Below, one piece after another: positions 34,856 to 45,825 of a DNA stretch of 64,000 bases (positions are counted from its first letter, which is position 1; each line of letters begins with the position of its first letter). A program made the translations under genes and the position numbers. The stretch is from Armigeres subalbatus (lineage: Eukaryota; Arthropoda; Insecta; Diptera; Culicidae). Location of the stretch: contig NC_085139.1 in the NCBI RefSeq assembly GCF_024139115.2, positions 67,499,203 to 67,563,202 of the forward strand, read 5' to 3'. The notes under the pieces are model-generated. The model was not told where the DNA came from. It ran no database searches and was given only the letters and a program-made list of their open reading frames with translations.

Positions 34856-35309
34856 CATAGCATCTATAAGAAACTTAGACACGATCCAGTGTTGTGATCA
34901 AAAGTATTGATAGTGTCATAATTTTCATTGCACGTGACTGGCGAAAAATTCTTTTAATAGTGTTGAAACCTGTTGATAATAACGTTGATAGAAACATATC
35001 AGAAATGTTATTTTTAAGACAAAAGCTGCAAAATCAAAGATTTATATACACGTGTACGTCTATAGTTTACCTGCAAAAATATACCTCTTAGAGAATAGAC
35101 TTTATGATCGGGAGGAAACGGGTATCTTCAACAACAACAAATGCATGATAGGTACATACCATGACAATGCTCACGAAAAGCAAAAAAATTACTACTACTC
35201 AGGTTGTTAAAGATATTATAGTAATTTTTTTCTTCAGTCAAACAAATGAAACCAAACTAGTCAGTAAAAACTTAAAAGTGATTTTGTTTATTGAAATATT
35301 ACGAACAAC

Positions 35310-37184
35310 ATGAGTAGCCGCTTTCTCAACTGTTGTAGGCCGTTTGATGGAAAAAAGTGTTCAAAAGAGTTACGAAATCTCACCGAAAGCACCATAGATA
35401 AACTGAAAGCGACTGGTTATGCTCCAATGTCCACATTGAATACAAATTTACGCATTTGCACGTCCTGCCGTCTAAACGTTGACAAAAGAGCAATCTGTAT
35501 ATCATCGGTTGAGCAGAGCGCAGGAAGTTCGAAAACGACAGCAACTGAGGAATTGCCAGAAGTATTAAGTGCTGAGAGCCTTGCCACCGTACCATCAGCG
35601 AAATCTGTTTCAACAAATCAATCGGAAGATGAGTGTATCCAAAAGGTCAACATCGAACGCTTTAACGGGGGCATAGCTGGGATAAAAGTGACTCCGATTA
35701 AATGGAGTAAGATGGACTACGTTTATTACCCGGAGAAAAAATACCGTGAAATAAACGAAGCTGTACGAAGAAACCTCTTCAAATTTGGACCTGATGATGT
35801 GGAAAATACAGACTACGATGAGGTAATTATAAATATGAAGGAAAGGTTCTCGAATGCAGCCACGACAAGGAAAGAAAAATTATTGATTTTGTCGATGCTG
35901 CCAAGTTCGTGGTCTATTCAGGATGCCATTGATGAGTTCAAAACCAATAGAAATACAGTAAAAGAGGCAAAACAATTGAAGAATAACTGTCTTTCAACCA
36001 AAAATACTAGGTCTAGTACTGCATTAACAGATGAGACAAAAGAAATAGTAGTTCAATATTTTGAAGATGATGAAGTAAGTCGAGCTATGCCTGGTCAAAA
36101 AGATTATGTATCAGTAAAAAAAGATGGAAAGCGTCAAGCAATCCAAAAACGTTTAATGATGACGACTTTGAAAGAAGCGTACACACGCTTCAAGGAAATT
36201 CACGATAATATTAAAATAGGTTTTTCCTCATTTGCAAGCCTTCGGCCAAGGCAATGTAAGCTTCTTTCCAATTCAGGAACACATAATGTGTGTGTGCACA
36301 ACCCATGAGAATATTAATCTTATTTTACATAGTTTGAAAAGAATCAATTTAACAAAGGATATTAAAATGTTAACTGGTAGTCTTTTGTGTGAAAATACAA
36401 CATCAAATTGCTATCTACGATCTTGTTCGGATTGTCCAGATTCTTCATCATTGGAAAATACTTTATTCGCTGAGTTTGAAGAAAATATATTGATCAGTTA
36501 TCATTTGAGCAATGGGTGACCACGGATAGGTGTGACATAGAACTATTGTAAAACCTGTAGATGAGTTTGTGTCATATTTTGCTTGAAATTAGAAAGTTTA
36601 ATCCTCACGATTTCATTAAAACAGAACAATACAGCTTTTTAAAAATACGAAAATACATTACAAAATGGTGAATTTTTAGTCATTTGTGATTTTTCTGAAA
36701 ATTACAGCTTTGTATTGCAAGATGAAGTGCAGTCCCATCACTGGAACGTACAACAAGCTACAATTCATCCATTCGTTATTTATTTTAATGGAAGTACGCA
36801 AATTGAACACTTAAGTTTTATTATAATTTCCGAAGATTTAAGACACGATTCAGTATCCGTAAACTTGTTCATTGAAAAATGATTAACTTTTTACGCGTTG
36901 ATAAGCATAAAGAAGTCAAAAGATATATTTCATGTCTGATGGAGCAGCGTCGCAGTACAAAAATCGTAAGAATTTTTCGAGCCTATGTCAATTTAAATCA
37001 ATGTACGGAATTGATGCAGAATGGCATTTTTGCTACATCACATGGCAAAGGTCCTTGTGATGCTATTGGAGGAACAATAAAGCGCATGGCCACAAGAGCA
37101 AGTTTAGCCAAAGAACGTGAGCATCCAATTAAAACTGCGAAAGAACTTTTGATTGGGCAAATCGTAGAAAAGAAAAAGATTTAA
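35310..37184 (+). pseudogene. Transposase-like gene of the long-TIR transposon
   Basis: A true ATG at 35310 opens a 332-residue frame with a Cys-rich N-terminus (CCRPFDGKKCSKEL, CTSCRLNVDKRAIC), a helix-turn-helix-like middle (WSIQDAIDEFKTNRNTVKEA) and DDEVSRAMPGQKDYVS. After a shift in a GT run at about 36290 it continues as VCTTHENINLIL, then in other frames as VICDFSENYSFVLQDEVQ and IYFMSDGAASQYKNRKNF, and finally FATSHGKGPCDAIGGTIKRM. From memory, this order of blocks occurs in uncharacterised invertebrate proteins that look transposon-derived; the D of CDFSEN and the D of SDGAASQ are plausible catalytic acids. At least four frame breaks make it non-functional. The superfamily (possibly Sola-like) is not established. 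Confidence 0.7.
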
Positions 37185-37599
37185 CCAAATTATCATTTTG
37201 TTTTACTACTACTGAAGAGTACGAAATAAAGGCTTCAGAGCTCAGCGAGCAATTTAATAACGCGAAAACGATCCAAGGAACCCAAAATTTCACTGTTTCA
37301 TTCCATTGTCGGAAAATAAAATTAAAGCAAAACTATACTCAAACTGTGCTGATAATAATTCAAAAGTGTTCGATATTTTAAAAATTTGAATAAAAATAAA
37401 TAAAAATAAGTATTAATAAACTGTTTTCATGATATCATAACCCATACCAAAATTCAAACCCAAAACTCTTAGAGTTTCTATAACAACATGGTGTAACTGC
37501 CACATTTGAGGGAAGACTTAGGATAATATTAATTCATACCTATTTACCCCTCCATATAAAACTTATCCATCTAATATACATAATATCGATGAAAACATA

Positions 37600-38117
37600 A
37601 ATATGGAATATCATACAAACAACTTGTTTAACTCACGCAAGGCCTTAACAATAAAATCGGCATCAAACTGCGATTCTTGAGAAAAAATACACGGAAATTT
37701 TTTTGTTTACTATATGTGAAAATTGTGAAATGTTTGAAATGTCATAACTTTTTTGTTTATTAGTTTACCATCACCAAATTTTTATGGTAGATAGCTAATA
37801 TAATGGACCGTTTTCCCTAAAAAAATTACGTTCGAAAAAAGATAGGGTTTTGAGATATTTGAGTTTTTGTGACAAAAATGATATTTTTAAAGGCGAAAAA
37901 AATTTTTTTTTACTGTGCACATTTTCTTAAGAATCACCATTTAGTTGTCTAACTTTGCTGAAAAAATCATAACAATCGAACATTCCGTTTTTGCTGTGCA
38001 GCTTTTTAAATATTTTTGAACCATTTTCACATACACCCTTTTGAAAAGTTAGTCGTGACTCAATATGAAGATTTGATATCGAAAAATGACGATTTAGATG
38101 AAATTGAAAAACTGTGC
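37600..38117 (-). repeat. Right terminal inverted repeat of the 3.8-kb transposon
   Basis: Inverted partner of 34339-34855, ending CTGTGC at 38117. Differences include small indels in A/T runs. Confidence 0.85.
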
Positions 38118-38224
38118 TTTCAACTCAATAGAAAATCATGAATTAAAAATTTTCTTAAATTTTGATGCTGTTGCTTGGAATCGCTCAATAGTAAAAATTG
38201 TAGATTGTACATATAGGAGGTGTA

Positions 38225-38310
38225 TTGCATTAGTTGTTCGGAAACCATCGTCCATACCGCGGGAATCGGATAATTTCGGTGGATCGAGCATGTAGCCAGA
38301 ACAATATTGA
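38225..38310 (+). mobile_element. RTE fragment downstream of the long-TIR transposon
   Basis: AACCATCGTCCATACCGCGG, AATCGGATAATTTCGGTGG and ATGTAGCCAGAAC follow the RTE C-terminal sequence at 30205-30275 with many changes. Together with 34177-34230 it suggests an old RTE copy around the transposon. Confidence 0.65.
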
Positions 38311-39214
38311 TATTGTTTGGAAGGTTGGCCGCCACGTGGTGGCCTATGGCGATGAATGCTTTGATAGCAGGTGCTCTTTGTATATAAATTATACTCATCT
38401 ATGAGAGCCTCGAAAAATGATTACAAAAGCAGCCACAATACCAAATTAAAGCCGCTAACATGGAAGGATGTTTTTTGCCATTTTTTAATTCGTAGACCGT
38501 TCCAAGAATCAAATGTCATACTTTGTTATATTGATGCGGCCTTTTTTGTGTGTTCATAACCTGTCATCACCTAAAAAGCACATTAAAAATATATTGGTCG
38601 AATAAATAACATGTATAGCCACATATTATTGTTATTGAGCGAACACATTTGGACACATATATACTACATGGAGATAATTCTGTCTAGAGAGGATATTGCT
38701 CATAAAGCCATAATATATCACCCAGTTTGACGCATGTATAAAAACGCATTCATTTTCAGCGAATTACACTTTTCCGGGTAATTTTCACGGTCGTGGTACT
38801 CCTGATTGTATCACGACGCTGTGCCTATTTGAAGCGCAGAGAAGTAACACGTTTAAGTTTGAAGCAGTGTTGCTGTTCACAATTTTGCAATGCACTAATT
38901 CAACACGTTTGATCATTAGTGGTAGATCGTGAAGATACCCTTCCAGCCTATTAGGAAAATATTTTGTATCTTTTATGATAGAACAATCAGTCCTTAAGGA
39001 CTTCTTCGACCTTTTATTAGAAATCTGCACATACTTTCATAAATCTTAAATAAAGTAAATCGCGTACATTTTCATAAATTGAATTATGAGTTTTTTTTTT
39101 GTATCTACGAAATCCTTTAGGAAACCCATTCAGGTTTACGAAAATTTAAGTGTTCTTAGGACATTCCAGCGTTGATGTCGCATTTTGTGTAGTTAGTGGA
39201 CTTCCATGAATTCA
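38311..39214. other. Unassigned DNA
   Basis: Short open frames, no recognised content. Confidence 0.4.
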
Positions 39215-39272
39215 TAATAAGACTAGAGGCTGAAGGGCTACGGCCTGGTGATGGTTTTTCGTACCTACTATT
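39215..39272 (+). mobile_element. RTE reverse-transcriptase fragment
   Basis: GAAGGGCTACGGCCTGGTGA then TGGTTTTTCGTACCT resembles the RTE motif around RRGLRQGDGLSCLL at 29553-29585. It is cut by a MITE at 39274. Confidence 0.55.
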
Positions 39273-39273
39273 A

Positions 39274-39418
39274 CTGCCGTAATCTGAAAAAGTGACATAT
39301 GCGCCATTTTACAACATGCATGTTTTTCATTTTTCTGTCAAAGAGTTCGATGATCACTACGCTCGTTACCACCATTTTTGGAAAACGGCTAATACGTCAC
39401 TTTTTCAGATTACGGCAG
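39274..39418. mobile_element. 145-bp mariner-type MITE with TA duplication
   Basis: Ends CTGCCGTAATCTGAAAAAGT and its exact reverse complement; imperfect complementarity continues inward (about 45 bp in total). Flanked by TA on both sides (39272-39273 and 39419-39420), the target of Tc1/mariner elements. No coding capacity. Confidence 0.88.
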
Positions 39419-41035
39419 TATAGTAACCTTGATATAGGGTAGCGCCGGCCGTGTCCGTATGCAGGTTAATTAAGGAATGGGTAGAAGAATGTTGACATGA
39501 TAGAAGCCGACGAGTCATCTGTATTTCCACGAGAAATCACTGGGATTTTGGATTTCGGTGACCGACCGATCGTTCTACTTACTGAACAAAAAACATGTCT
39601 GGACGCGATCTCCGATCGTCCAATACAAAACTAGAACAAACCTGCACTGATGGTTTCACTTTCTTATTGATTTACTCGCCCGCACAGCATTACTGGATAT
39701 TTCAGTAATCGCGCAATCCTTCTGAATCTAAGCTGGGGCCGCATTCAGCCAGGCACCCAAATTTGTAGACGATTTGCAAAATATATTTGTCACATGCCCA
39801 AAGGTTACCTATCCCCCACGATCTAGTATTGGTCTAGGCACATCATTGCAGATCAGGCATCTCAAGTTAAGTAGCACAATATTCTTATTTTCTTTTAAAT
39901 CAACCAGACCACTTATTGGTTCAATTGTCATCGAATGGAAAGTACTAAACTCGTTTTATGCCATTTGAAGACATTCCACTTAAAGAGCTTGAATAATTGT
40001 CTTACCCATTAGTTGATTGTGCTATTAGAGTAGATGACTTATTTGGTAATCCAATTTAGTGAAATTATTAAATCCCTACTAGTAGTGCTTTGCCAGGTTT
40101 TCCAGGAGTAAATATTTTTTATTTTTGAATATGATTACCACTTGGTATATTGCGTGCATCAATTGAAAACGCTTCCTTTTCTTTCATTTACCATCATTGG
40201 AACACAGAACTGGAATGATGTCGCCTCGTTGCTTTTTTTTAAATCTTTATTAAGGTTATTTTTCGTCGCCTCATTTCTTAGTATTTATATTAAGATACTT
40301 CCACAGTTATTAACTACATTGCTTCTGCGCCAAATTACCTGAATCGAGGAAATTATTTTGTTAAACCGTCAGACAGTTTCAAACGTTGCGAAATTTAAAT
40401 TTTATTTTATCTTCTTGAAACTGTTCAGTACCTTATTGAAAAAGCTTCAGGAATTCTATGAAATGTTCCTCCGAAAACTTCCAATTCCTGAGAATTTCCG
40501 AAGAAGTATCGTTTGGACAATCATTCAAGAATTTCTTCAAAATGTTTCAGGAATTCCTTAAATAAATTCTTAAAGAAAATTTCAAGAGGAGTTTTCGAAA
40601 GAATTTGTTGGTTAATTTTATGCAGGAGCTTCAAAATAAATTGTTGAAGGGATTTCCGAAAGAAAATCTGAAGAAATTTTCGATAAGCTAATCTTCGAAG
40701 AAGTTTCTAACGGAATTGCAAGAAGTATTTCTGAAAGTATTTTTAAAACACTTTCCAAAGGAATTCTTTGAGGAATTTCCGAACATATTCTCGAAGGCAT
40801 TTCAAAGGAATTTACGAAGAAATTCGTAATAGAATCTCAGGGGAAAGACCTATTGGAATATTCGAAGTAATTTCTAGATTCCTTCAGAAATTCATTTAAG
40901 GTCTGAAGGAAGCTCTCTCGCGTTAGAGCGTTATTTTCATACTAAAATGTCTATAACTCGGAATTGGGAACGAATTTCGTTTATCCCAACCGACAATCTC
41001 TTTGGAATTTATCAAGGAATGTTCCTAGAAAAAGG
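39419..41035. other. Unassigned DNA grading into degenerate minisatellite
   Basis: No gene. From about 40440 the sequence contains diverged GAATTTCCGAAGAAG-type units related to the following 24-bp array. Confidence 0.5.
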
Positions 41036-42955
41036 AGGAATTCCCGAAGGAACTTCCGGAGCAATTCCTGAAGGAACTTCCGGAGGAATTCCCGATGGAA
41101 CTTCCGGAGGAATTCTCGAAGGAACTTCCGGAGGAATTCCCGCAGGAACTTCCGGAGGAATTCCTGAAGGAACTTCCGGAGGAATTCCTGAAGGAACTTC
41201 CGGAGGAATTCTCGAAGGAACTTCCGGAGGAATTCCCGAAGGAACTTCCGGAGGAATTCCCGAAGGAACTTCCGGAGGAATTCCGAAGGAACTTCCGGAG
41301 GAATTCCGAAGGAACTTCCGGAGGAATTCCCGAAGGAACTTCCGGAGGAATTCCCGAAGGAACTTCCGGAGGAATTCCCGAAGGAACTTCCGGAGGAATT
41401 CCCGAAGGAACTTCCGGAGGAATTCCCGAAGGAACTTCCGGAGGAATTCCCGAAGGAACTTCCGGAGGAATTACCGAAGGAACTTCCGGAGGAATTCCCG
41501 AAGGAACTTCCGGAGGAATTCCCGAAGGAACTTCCGGAGGAATTCCCGAAGGAACTTCCGGAGGAATTCCCGAAGGAACTTCCGGAGGAATTCACGAAGG
41601 AACTTCCGGAGGAATTCCCGAAGGAACTTCCGGAGGAATTCCCGAAGGAACTTCCGGAGGAATTCCCGAAGGAACTTCCGGAGGAATTCCCGAAGGAACT
41701 TCCGGAGGAATTCCCGAAGGAACTTCCGGAGCAATTCCCGAAGGAACTTCCGGAGGAATTCCCGAAGGAACTTCCGGAGGAATTCCCGAAGGAACTTCCG
41801 GAGGAATTCCCGAAGGAACTTCCGGAGGAATTCCCGAAGGAACTTCCGGAGGAATTGAACCTTCGGAGGAATTCCCGAAGGAACTTCCGGAGGAATTCCC
41901 GAAGGAACTTCCGGAGGAATTCCCGAAGGAACTTCCGGAGGAATTCCCGAAGGAACTTCCGGAGGAATTCCCGAAGGAACTTCCGGAGGAATTCCCGAAG
42001 GAACTTCCGGAGGAATTCCCGAAGGAACTTCCGGAGGAATTCCGGAAGGAACTTCCGGAGGAATTCCCGAAGGAACTTCCAGAGGCATTCCTGGAGGAAC
42101 TTCCAGAGGGATTCCCGAAGGAACTTCCGGAGGAATTACCGAAGGAACTTCCGAAGCAATTCCCGAAGGAACTTCTGGAGGTATTCCCGAAGGAACTTTT
42201 AGAAGAATTCCCGAAGAACTTCCAGAGGATTTCTCGAAGGAACTTCCGGAGGAATTCCCGAAAGAACTTCCGGAGGAATTCCCGAAGGAACTTCCGGAGG
42301 AATTCTCGAAGGAACTTCCGGAGGAATTCCCGAAGGAACTTCCGGAGGGATTCCCGAAGGAACTTCCGGAGGGATTCCCGAAGGAACTTCCGGAGGGATT
42401 CCCGAAGGAATTTCCGGAGGAATTCCCGAAGGAACTTCCGGAGGAATTCCCGAAGGAACTTCCGGAGGAATTCCCGAAGGAACTTCCGGAGGAATTCCCG
42501 AAGGAACTTCCGGAGGAATTCCCGAAGGAACTTCCGGAGGAATTCCCGAAGGAACTTCCGGAGGAATTCCCGAAGGAACTTCCGGAGGAATTCCCGAAGG
42601 AACTTCCGGAGGAATTCCCGAAGGAACTTCCGGAGGAATTCCCGAAGGAACTTCCGAAGGAATTCCCGAAGGAACTTCCGAAGGAATTCCCGAAGGAACT
42701 TCCGGAGGAATTCCCGAAGGAATTCTTGGAGGAATTCCCGAAGGAATTCTTGGAGGAATTCCCGAAGGAATTCTTGGAGGAACTTCCGAATAAGTTCTTG
42801 GAGAAACTTCCGAATAAGTTCCTGGAGGAACTTCCGAATAAGTTCCTGGAGGAACTTCCGAAGGAATTCCTGAAGGAACTTCCGAAGGAATGCCTGAAGG
42901 AACTTCCGAAGGAATGCCTGAAGGAACTTCCGAAGAAATTCCTCAAGGATATTTT
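41036..42955. repeat. 24-bp minisatellite (GAAGGAACTTCCGGAGGAATTCCC)
   Basis: About 70-80 tandem copies of a 24-bp unit built from GAAGGAACTTCCGGAGGA and ATTCCC. The centre (41330-42060 and 42280-42640) is nearly homogeneous; both edges are diverged. The unit contains palindromes TCCGGA and GGAATTCC. As 24 is divisible by three and no stop occurs on either strand, long frames with peptide repeats (GIPEGTSG, RNFRRNSR, KELPEEFP, NSSGSSFG) appear in most frames. They have no gene-like start or flanks and I do not call them coding. Confidence 0.95.
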
Positions 42956-43187
42956 CTAATGTTGTTCTAGAAACAGCTCATGTTTTCATTTTCCAAAACC
43001 AGCTGGAGTTTGTTTATTTTGATTTACTTATTGCGTGATTGGTCGGCGCTGCTGCTGTTCTCTCGCCGAACCACCGCATGGGTGATACATTTCTTCCCCA
43101 TTGTTGCCAATTCCTTGTGTTCTCCGTTTACGGCAAATTCGAAAGCAATTGTAAATTGGATAATGATGAAATAATTTTGGCGACACT

Positions 43188-43471
43188 TCTTCTTCTTCTT
43201 TCTTCTTATTGGCATGACATCCCCACACTGGGACAGAGCCACCTCGCAGCTTAGTGTTCATTGAGCACTTCCACAGTTATTAACTGCGAGGTTTCTAAGT
43301 CAGGTTACCATTTTTGCATTCGTATATCATGAGGCTAACACGATGATACTTTTATGCCCAGGGAAGTCGAGACAATTTCCAATCCGAAAATTGCCTAGAC
43401 CGACAACGGGAATCGAACCCAGCCACCCTCAGCATGGTCTTGCTTTGTAGCCGTGCGATAAGCAGGGCCCT
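43188..43471 (-). mobile_element. Feilai SINE, near full length, with 7-bp TSD
   Basis: Minus strand: tRNA-like head with GCTTATCGCACGGCTACAAA and a perfect box B (GGTTCGATTCCC, 43408-43419), body with TTTCGGATTGGAAATTGTC and GTTAATAACTGTGGAAGTGC, tail GAAGAAGAAG. The direct repeat CGACACT at 43181-43187 and 43472-43478 flanks it. The RNA polymerase III promoter would drive transcription leftward. Confidence 0.9.
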
Positions 43472-43539
43472 CGACACTGACAGCGTCTTTCTGGCGCGCT
43501 GAATTGGGCACTTTTCTCTCCCAAAGAGTACTACCACGT

Positions 43540-43890
43540 GCTTTTTCAACGGAAAACCCTTCCCTCAGACCTTGAAAACCGCTCCAGGTATTTTTTCATC
43601 AACAAATTCCGAAGAAGTTCATTAAATTTCTCCAAGAATATTTTGGACATACCGTCAAGATTTTGTTCAGAAATGCTTCTAGACATCTTTTTTAAAACGC
43701 CAGAAAATCACTTAGGAAATAAATCCAGAAATTTCAAAATTTCCCTCAGGAATCCCTTAAGAACTTTCTCTAGGAATTCATTCAGGACTTTTACTAATTC
43801 CTTTAGAAATACCTTTGGAAAATTCTTCGTAAAATCCTTCACAAATTCCTTCAAAAATATTTACGAAAATTTGATAAGAAAATTATTTTG
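43540..43890 (-). repeat. Degenerate units related to the 24-bp minisatellite, inverted
   Basis: The minus strand shows diverged GGAATTNNNNAAGGATTT-like units (for example near 43740-43860), opposite in orientation to the main array. Old and poorly conserved. Confidence 0.45.
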
Positions 43891-43912
43891 AGCTTTTTAG
43901 TGGAATGCTTTC

Positions 43913-44144
43913 ACCTGTCATAAGACGAGTTTAAACAGTCCCATTGAATTCCACCACTTAATTGTATCCTGACAGATACGTATTTCGACCTCAACAGTAA
44001 GGCCGTCTTCAGTGTCTTGTACGAGTCGAGTCAAGTACAAGACACTGAAGACGGCCTTACTGTTGAGGTCGAAATACGTATCTGTCAGGATACAATTAAG
44101 TGGTGGAATTCAATGGGACTGTTTAAACTCGTCTTATGACAGGT
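43913..44144. repeat. Perfect 110-bp inverted repeat with 12-base spacer
   Basis: Arms 43913-44022 and 44035-44144 are identical reverse complements with no mismatch; the spacer is GAGTCGAGTCAA. The outer end is ACCTGTCATAAGACGAG. It could be a MITE-like foldback element. No target duplication is evident (GCTTTC left, ACGAAA right). Confidence 0.92.
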
Positions 44145-44733
44145 ACGAAAATTTGTTCAAGAAGAATTGTTTCGGAAATTACTTAAAAAACTCAAAGGTG
44201 CAGCCCAAATGGGTTGTACGCATAGATGACGTTGAACTACGTAGCTGTATGTAATGTACAGTTTCTCGACTTTTCTGTTCGATGAGATCCAAGCAAGCGT
44301 TTTCAAGCCCAGGGTGAATCTGTGTTCGTTGTTTGTATGTGCTCTTGAGATTGAGTGACCATTACGAACCCTGGTGATGTATAAGAGTAAGAATCGTTCG
44401 ATAATTGTATCTCGATTCGAAGCATTGGTAAATGCTACTTTTTGAACTTATATTTCTACATAACACCAAAGCACAATGCCAAACATCCGATTGAACTTTA
44501 TTGTTGTCATTAAAATGGTATTACAGTACCTTTGAAGGGACCATCAAGATAGGGAGATACCGGAAAAGGGAAGGTATTGTGCCTTGCAGCGAAGATTAGC
44601 AAAGATAGCGCTCCGCCAAGTTGGCGACAAAATAAAATCAAGATAGCGAAACTGTCATTCTATAATGAATGTGTCAAACACATATCAATAACATTAGTTC
44701 TTTTTTCACAATAAAGAAATATTCTCTTAAAAA
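44145..44733. other. 5' flank of the Tc1-like gene
   Basis: No coding signal. It may contain the element's left terminal repeat and promoter, but I could not match it to the right side. Confidence 0.4.
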
Positions 44734-45751
44734 ATGTTTCAAATCGCGACGCAGTTGAAAAAAGAAATAATTTCTAAACACGCATCAACGGATTCTAAAC
44801 ATCATTGTAGGTATGGATATTCACGGTTGGAACTAGCAAGAATCTACGGAAAACACCACAGCACGATCTCTAACTGGATCGATGAATACGAAGAGTATGG
44901 CTGTTTTTTGGATCCTTCGAAGGCCGGTGCCCGAAAATTTGGCCCTAATGACATAGAATGGGTGAGAAATCTGTACCATAAGCAGCCTACATTGTATCTG
45001 GACGAAGCGCAGCAAATGTATCGTGATGTCTTCAAGCAGAACATTAGTACCGCAACTATTTGTCGAATCCTAAGGCATATCGGATTCACACGAAAAGTGT
45101 TGGAGAAACGGGCAATCCAAATTAGGCGTTCCGAGATAATCAAGTATCAAGTGGAGATGGAGTCCTTCCAGTGGGACATACACAATTTGGTTTTCATCGA
45201 TAAGGTTAGCTTCGACAACCGCGATTTGCAGAGGAACATGGGATGCTCCCCAGTTGGAAAACCTCTTGTGGGGAAAGCTAAATTCTGTAGACGTCCACTG
45301 TGTCGTGTCATTGCTCTGTTTCCATGGACAAGAAGGTGTTTTGGAATCTTGTAGTGTTGAAGGAACATTCACTCGGAAGCTGTTTTTTGAAGCATTTCGT
45401 CGATTTGCATTGAGCGGAAGAGTTTATACGTACCCCGGAAAAAACTTTGTTTGGATAATGGATGGCGCCAAAATTCATCTTGACCCAAACATAGTCTGTT
45501 ATTTCCGGTCACTGGGAATTATTATTATTTTTCTTCCCCCTTACTGCCCGATGCTAAACCCAATTGAAATCATATTCGGATTGAAACGCTTCATTAAACA
45601 ACAAATGAACAACCCACAGGATGTTCCATTAGCTATTGAACTCTCCATTAAAAGGTTTACAAAATACCCATCGAAAAAACTATTTAAAATGTGCGGATAT
45701 TTTGCTGGTGGCCTTTTTGATCCCACAAATGCAATAAATGATGAGAATTGA
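44734..45751 (+). pseudogene. Tc1-like (IS630/Tc1/mariner) transposase, DD34E, one frameshift
   Basis: Starts at a true ATG and encodes an N-terminal helix-turn-helix (YSRLELARIYGKHHSTISNW), a second DNA-binding helix region (LDEAQQMYRDVF, ISTATICRILRHIGF) and the catalytic core. LVFIDKVSFDNRD carries the first Asp, WIMDGAKIH the second, and LPPYCPMLNPIE the Glu. The interval from the second Asp to Glu is 34 residues, so DD34E, as in Tc1-like enzymes. The first acidic motif reads FIDK rather than the usual FIDE. The frame shifts by one between about 45285 and 45310, splitting the core. Length (about 335 residues) is normal for the family. Confidence 0.85.
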
Positions 45752-45825
45752 TGTGCCAATGTACAGATCTTGTTTATTTTAATATATATTAGTTTCGAAT
45801 CAACGCAAAACTCGTTTTTTTATAT

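Larger units (their letters stand above)
34339..38117 (+). mobile_element. 3.8-kb DNA transposon with TIRs of about 0.5 kb, family not recognised
   Basis: The left end starting GCACAGTTTTTCAATTTCAT and the right end finishing ATGAAATTGAAAAACTGTGC are near-exact inverted copies, and the match continues inward for roughly 500 bases (34339 to about 34855; about 37600 to 38117) with scattered changes. Outside these points similarity stops abruptly on both sides. The interior carries a broken transposase-like gene. No convincing target-site duplication could be read: the flanks are CTCT and TTTC. Fragments of RTE sequence flank it on both sides. Confidence 0.85.

Noticed and set aside
40947..42959. 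Open frames up to about 590 codons with GIPEGTSG, KELPEEFP or NSSGSSFG repeats
   Set aside because: The 24-bp unit is a multiple of three with no stop on either strand, so nearly every frame is open. Nothing outside the array supports a gene.
12240..43000. CRISPR-like direct repeats
   Set aside because: All arrays have contiguous short units without unique spacers, and the sequence is eukaryotic.
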